Shown: positions 62,376-64,000 of the stretch, in pieces
Position numbering within the stretch: position 1 is the first letter of the stretch
Layout: the number at the start of each line of letters is the position of its first letter
NCBI GenBank assembly: GCA_008375315.1
Contig: CP032507.1
Span: 2,789,001 to 2,853,000 of the forward strand
Direction: 5' to 3'
Source of the DNA: Ectothiorhodospiraceae bacterium BW-2
GTDB taxonomy: Bacteria; Pseudomonadota; Gammaproteobacteria; Thiohalomonadales; Thiohalomonadaceae
DNA length: 64,000 nucleotides
The notes under the pieces: generated by a model
Seen by the model: the letters and a program-made list of their open reading frames with translations, nothing else
The model's database searches: none
Told to the model about the DNA's origin: nothing
Made by a program: the position numbers and the translations under genes

Positions 62376-63980
62376 ATGCCGCTGACCGAAAAATTTTTTA
62401 ACACCGCCGGCCCGCAGATAGCGACCGACCACTACACCATCGCACCGCTACAGCGGATTAACTGGGAGGAGATTAGCCATCTCATTGACCAAAAACGCTA
62501 CTTCCTGCTCCACGCCCCGCGCCAAACCGGCAAAACCACCACCCTGTTGAGCATTGTTGAGGCGCTCAATAACGAAGGGCGCTATACCGCCCTCTATGTC
62601 AACCTAGAGCGGTCGCAGATAGCGCGCAATAATGCGGAGTTGGGAGACCGGCAGTTTTGCGATGCGCTGCTGCAATCGATTCGCGCAACAGCGCCCCACC
62701 TCATCGAGAGCACTGAGGCGCGGCAAGTGATTGCCGAAGCCGAAGCGATGCAGCGCTTTGGTGCGCTACTGAGCTGGTGGTCATCGGTGCACCCCAAACC
62801 GATTATCCTGCTGCTCGACGAAGTCGATGCCCTTATCGGTGATACCTTAGTGTCGTTATTGCGCCAACTGCGCGCCGGCTACACCCAGCGCCCGCAGGCT
62901 TTTCCGCAATCGGTACTGCTCTGTGGTGTGCGCGATATAAAAGATTATCGCATCCACCAAAGTGATGGCGACATCATCACCGGCGGCAGCGCCTTTAATG
63001 TTAAAGCCGAGTCGTTGACGATGGGTAATTTCACCGAAGTGGAGTGCCACGCCCTCTATCAACAACACACCGATGCTACCGGCCAGCCCTTTGCTGAGGC
63101 GATATTCCCTGAGCTGTGGCTCGATACCGCCGGCCAGCCGTGGCTGGTTAATGCCCTTGCTCACCAATTGACATGGAAAGAGTCCGCCCTGCGCGACCGC
63201 AGCCAGCCCATCACCCTTAACCACTATTTCGCCGCCCGTGAACGGCTGATTCAATCCCGCGCTACCCACCTTGACCAGCTCACCGACAAACTTAAAGAGC
63301 CACGAGTGCGCGGCGTGATTGCGCCGATTCTCTCCGGTGAGGGTGAGCCGGAGCAGCTACCGGTCGATGATGTCGATTATTGTGTCGATTTAGGGCTCAT
63401 TCGCCGCCGCCCTAATCTGGCCATCAGCAACCGCATCTATCGCGAGATATTGCCGCGTGAACTCACCTACACCACCCAAGAGACCATCACCAATCAAGAG
63501 CAGAGCTGGTATCTCACCCCCGACCACCGCCTCGATATGATCAAACTGCTGCAAGCATTTCAGCCATTCTTTCGCGAACATAGCCAGAGCTGGATTCAAC
63601 GCTTCGACTACCACGAAGCGGGGCCACAACTGCTGCTGCAAGCCTTTTTACAACGCATTATTAACGGCGGTGGGCGCATTAACCGCGAATATGCCCTCGG
63701 CCGCCGCCGCACTGACCTTATCATCGAATGGCCGGTCGATGAGGCAGTAGGGCTATTTGGCGAAGTGCAGCGCATTGTGATTGAGCTAAAAATCTTGCGT
63801 AGTAACCTAAAAAAGACCCTGCAACAAGGCATTGAACAGAGCCGCGCCTATGCCGATAGCTGTGGTGCCGCAGAGGTGCATCTGATTATCTTTAACCGCA
63901 ACCCCAAAATAAGCTGGGGTAAGAAGATTTGGTATCGCGCCGCCGCCGCGCAGAATGGGGTGCATTGTTGGGGTTGTTAG
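62376..63980 (+). CDS. AAA-like ATPase with C-terminal PD-(D/E)XK nuclease-like domain
   Basis: 534 residues. Walker A HAPRQTGKTTTLL (near residue 50) and Walker B IILLLDEVDAL (near 148) lie in an AAA_35-like ATPase preceded by FFNTAGPQIATDHYTI. The C-terminus (about 440-515) has RRRTDLIIEW and IVIELKI, the D and ExK of a PD-(D/E)XK fold, then an EQSRAYADSC helix. The design parallels the AAA/nuclease genes at 28671 and 30610, but the sequence is not closely related. The function is not established; a role in DNA defence or mobile DNA is inferred. GAGGAGG lies near the ATG. Confidence 0.85.
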   Translation: MPLTEKFFNTAGPQIATDHYTIAPLQRINWEEISHLIDQKRYFLLHAPRQTGKTTTLLSIVEALNNEGRYTALYVNLERSQIARNNAELGDRQFCDALLQSIRATAPHLIESTEARQVIAEAEAMQRFGALLSWWSSVHPKPIILLLDEVDALIGDTLVSLLRQLRAGYTQRPQAFPQSVLLCGVRDIKDYRIHQSDGDIITGGSAFNVKAESLTMGNFTEVECHALYQQHTDATGQPFAEAIFPELWLDTAGQPWLVNALAHQLTWKESALRDRSQPITLNHYFAARERLIQSRATHLDQLTDKLKEPRVRGVIAPILSGEGEPEQLPVDDVDYCVDLGLIRRRPNLAISNRIYREILPRELTYTTQETITNQEQSWYLTPDHRLDMIKLLQAFQPFFREHSQSWIQRFDYHEAGPQLLLQAFLQRIINGGGRINREYALGRRRTDLIIEWPVDEAVGLFGEVQRIVIELKILRSNLKKTLQQGIEQSRAYADSCGAAEVHLIIFNRNPKISWGKKIWYRAAAAQNGVHCWGC

Positions 63981-64000
63981 GGCAACGAAATCCGACATTG

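Noticed and set aside
1-64000. tRNA, rRNA, riboswitch and CRISPR loci
   Set aside because: None was recognised by eye. Absence of tRNA genes cannot be proven without a covariance search.

Overview
The window reads as chromosome of a gammaproteobacterium, most likely from a sulfur-oxidising lineage (Thiotrichales or Chromatiales type). The housekeeping genes (prfC, pyrC, rnt, tesA-ybbAP, rpiA, ilvA, dksA, aspS, nadA, anmK, gcvR-like, cheV) are all gammaproteobacterial in kind. A proton-pumping pyrophosphatase sits next to a pyrophosphate-dependent phosphofructokinase, and a sulfide:quinone reductase-like flavoprotein is present. Both fit a chemolithoautotroph, but the species cannot be fixed from this sequence.

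Layout. 1-4.1 kb is an AT-richer defence island: the frameshifted 3' end of a type I restriction specificity gene (hsdS), then an OLD-nuclease/UvrD-helicase pair of the Gabija type. 4.2-21.8 kb is ordinary genome: a LysM coiled-coil protein with a 42-bp repeat, a GcvR-like ACT protein, an SQR-like flavoprotein, a methyltransferase operon divergent from a MerR/B12-type regulator, tesA-ybbA-ybbP, a SNF2 helicase and rnt-pyrC-small ORF-prfC. 21.8-33.6 kb is a repeat-rich accessory region. It holds a 5'-truncated AAA/nuclease copy, an 1804-residue secreted multidomain protein, two full AAA/nuclease paralogues, a remnant of a second copy of the large secreted protein, an AT-rich HAD-fold gene and a truncated quinone reductase. 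Palindromes are scattered between these units. 33.6-61.8 kb is again mostly core genome: FIST, dksA, HDOD, msrP, hppA-pfp, PilZ, rpiA/ilvA, a large hybrid histidine kinase, anmK-nadA-aspS, fmdB-type, an SDR/CHAT-TPR pair, cheV, a FadL-like porin, an M48 protease and an SH3 protein. The end carries gene remnants and a further AAA/PD-(D/E)XK gene.

Main discovery. The secreted protein at 23131-28545 has two DUF1566 (C-type-lectin-like) domains. Each ends in a 139-bp block that aligns with the other without a gap. The blocks differ at 17 bases, all in first or second codon positions of 13 codons. Twelve of these codons are NNC or NNT and one is CGA/CAA, and 14 of the 17 differences involve an adenine in one copy. 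The blocks are flanked by identical sequence that ends abruptly on both sides. This is the signature of adenine-directed mutagenesis by a diversity-generating retroelement (DGR). No reverse transcriptase or template repeat was found in the window, so these look like target sites served from elsewhere in the genome. The same protein carries a legumain-type (C13) caspase-like protease domain with an apparent His-Cys dyad, so variable binding modules are joined to a protease.

Other points: a hybrid histidine kinase split by a frameshift beside a G7 tract (phase variation or sequencing error), modular mosaicism among the AAA/nuclease paralogues, and several decayed gene fragments between intact genes.
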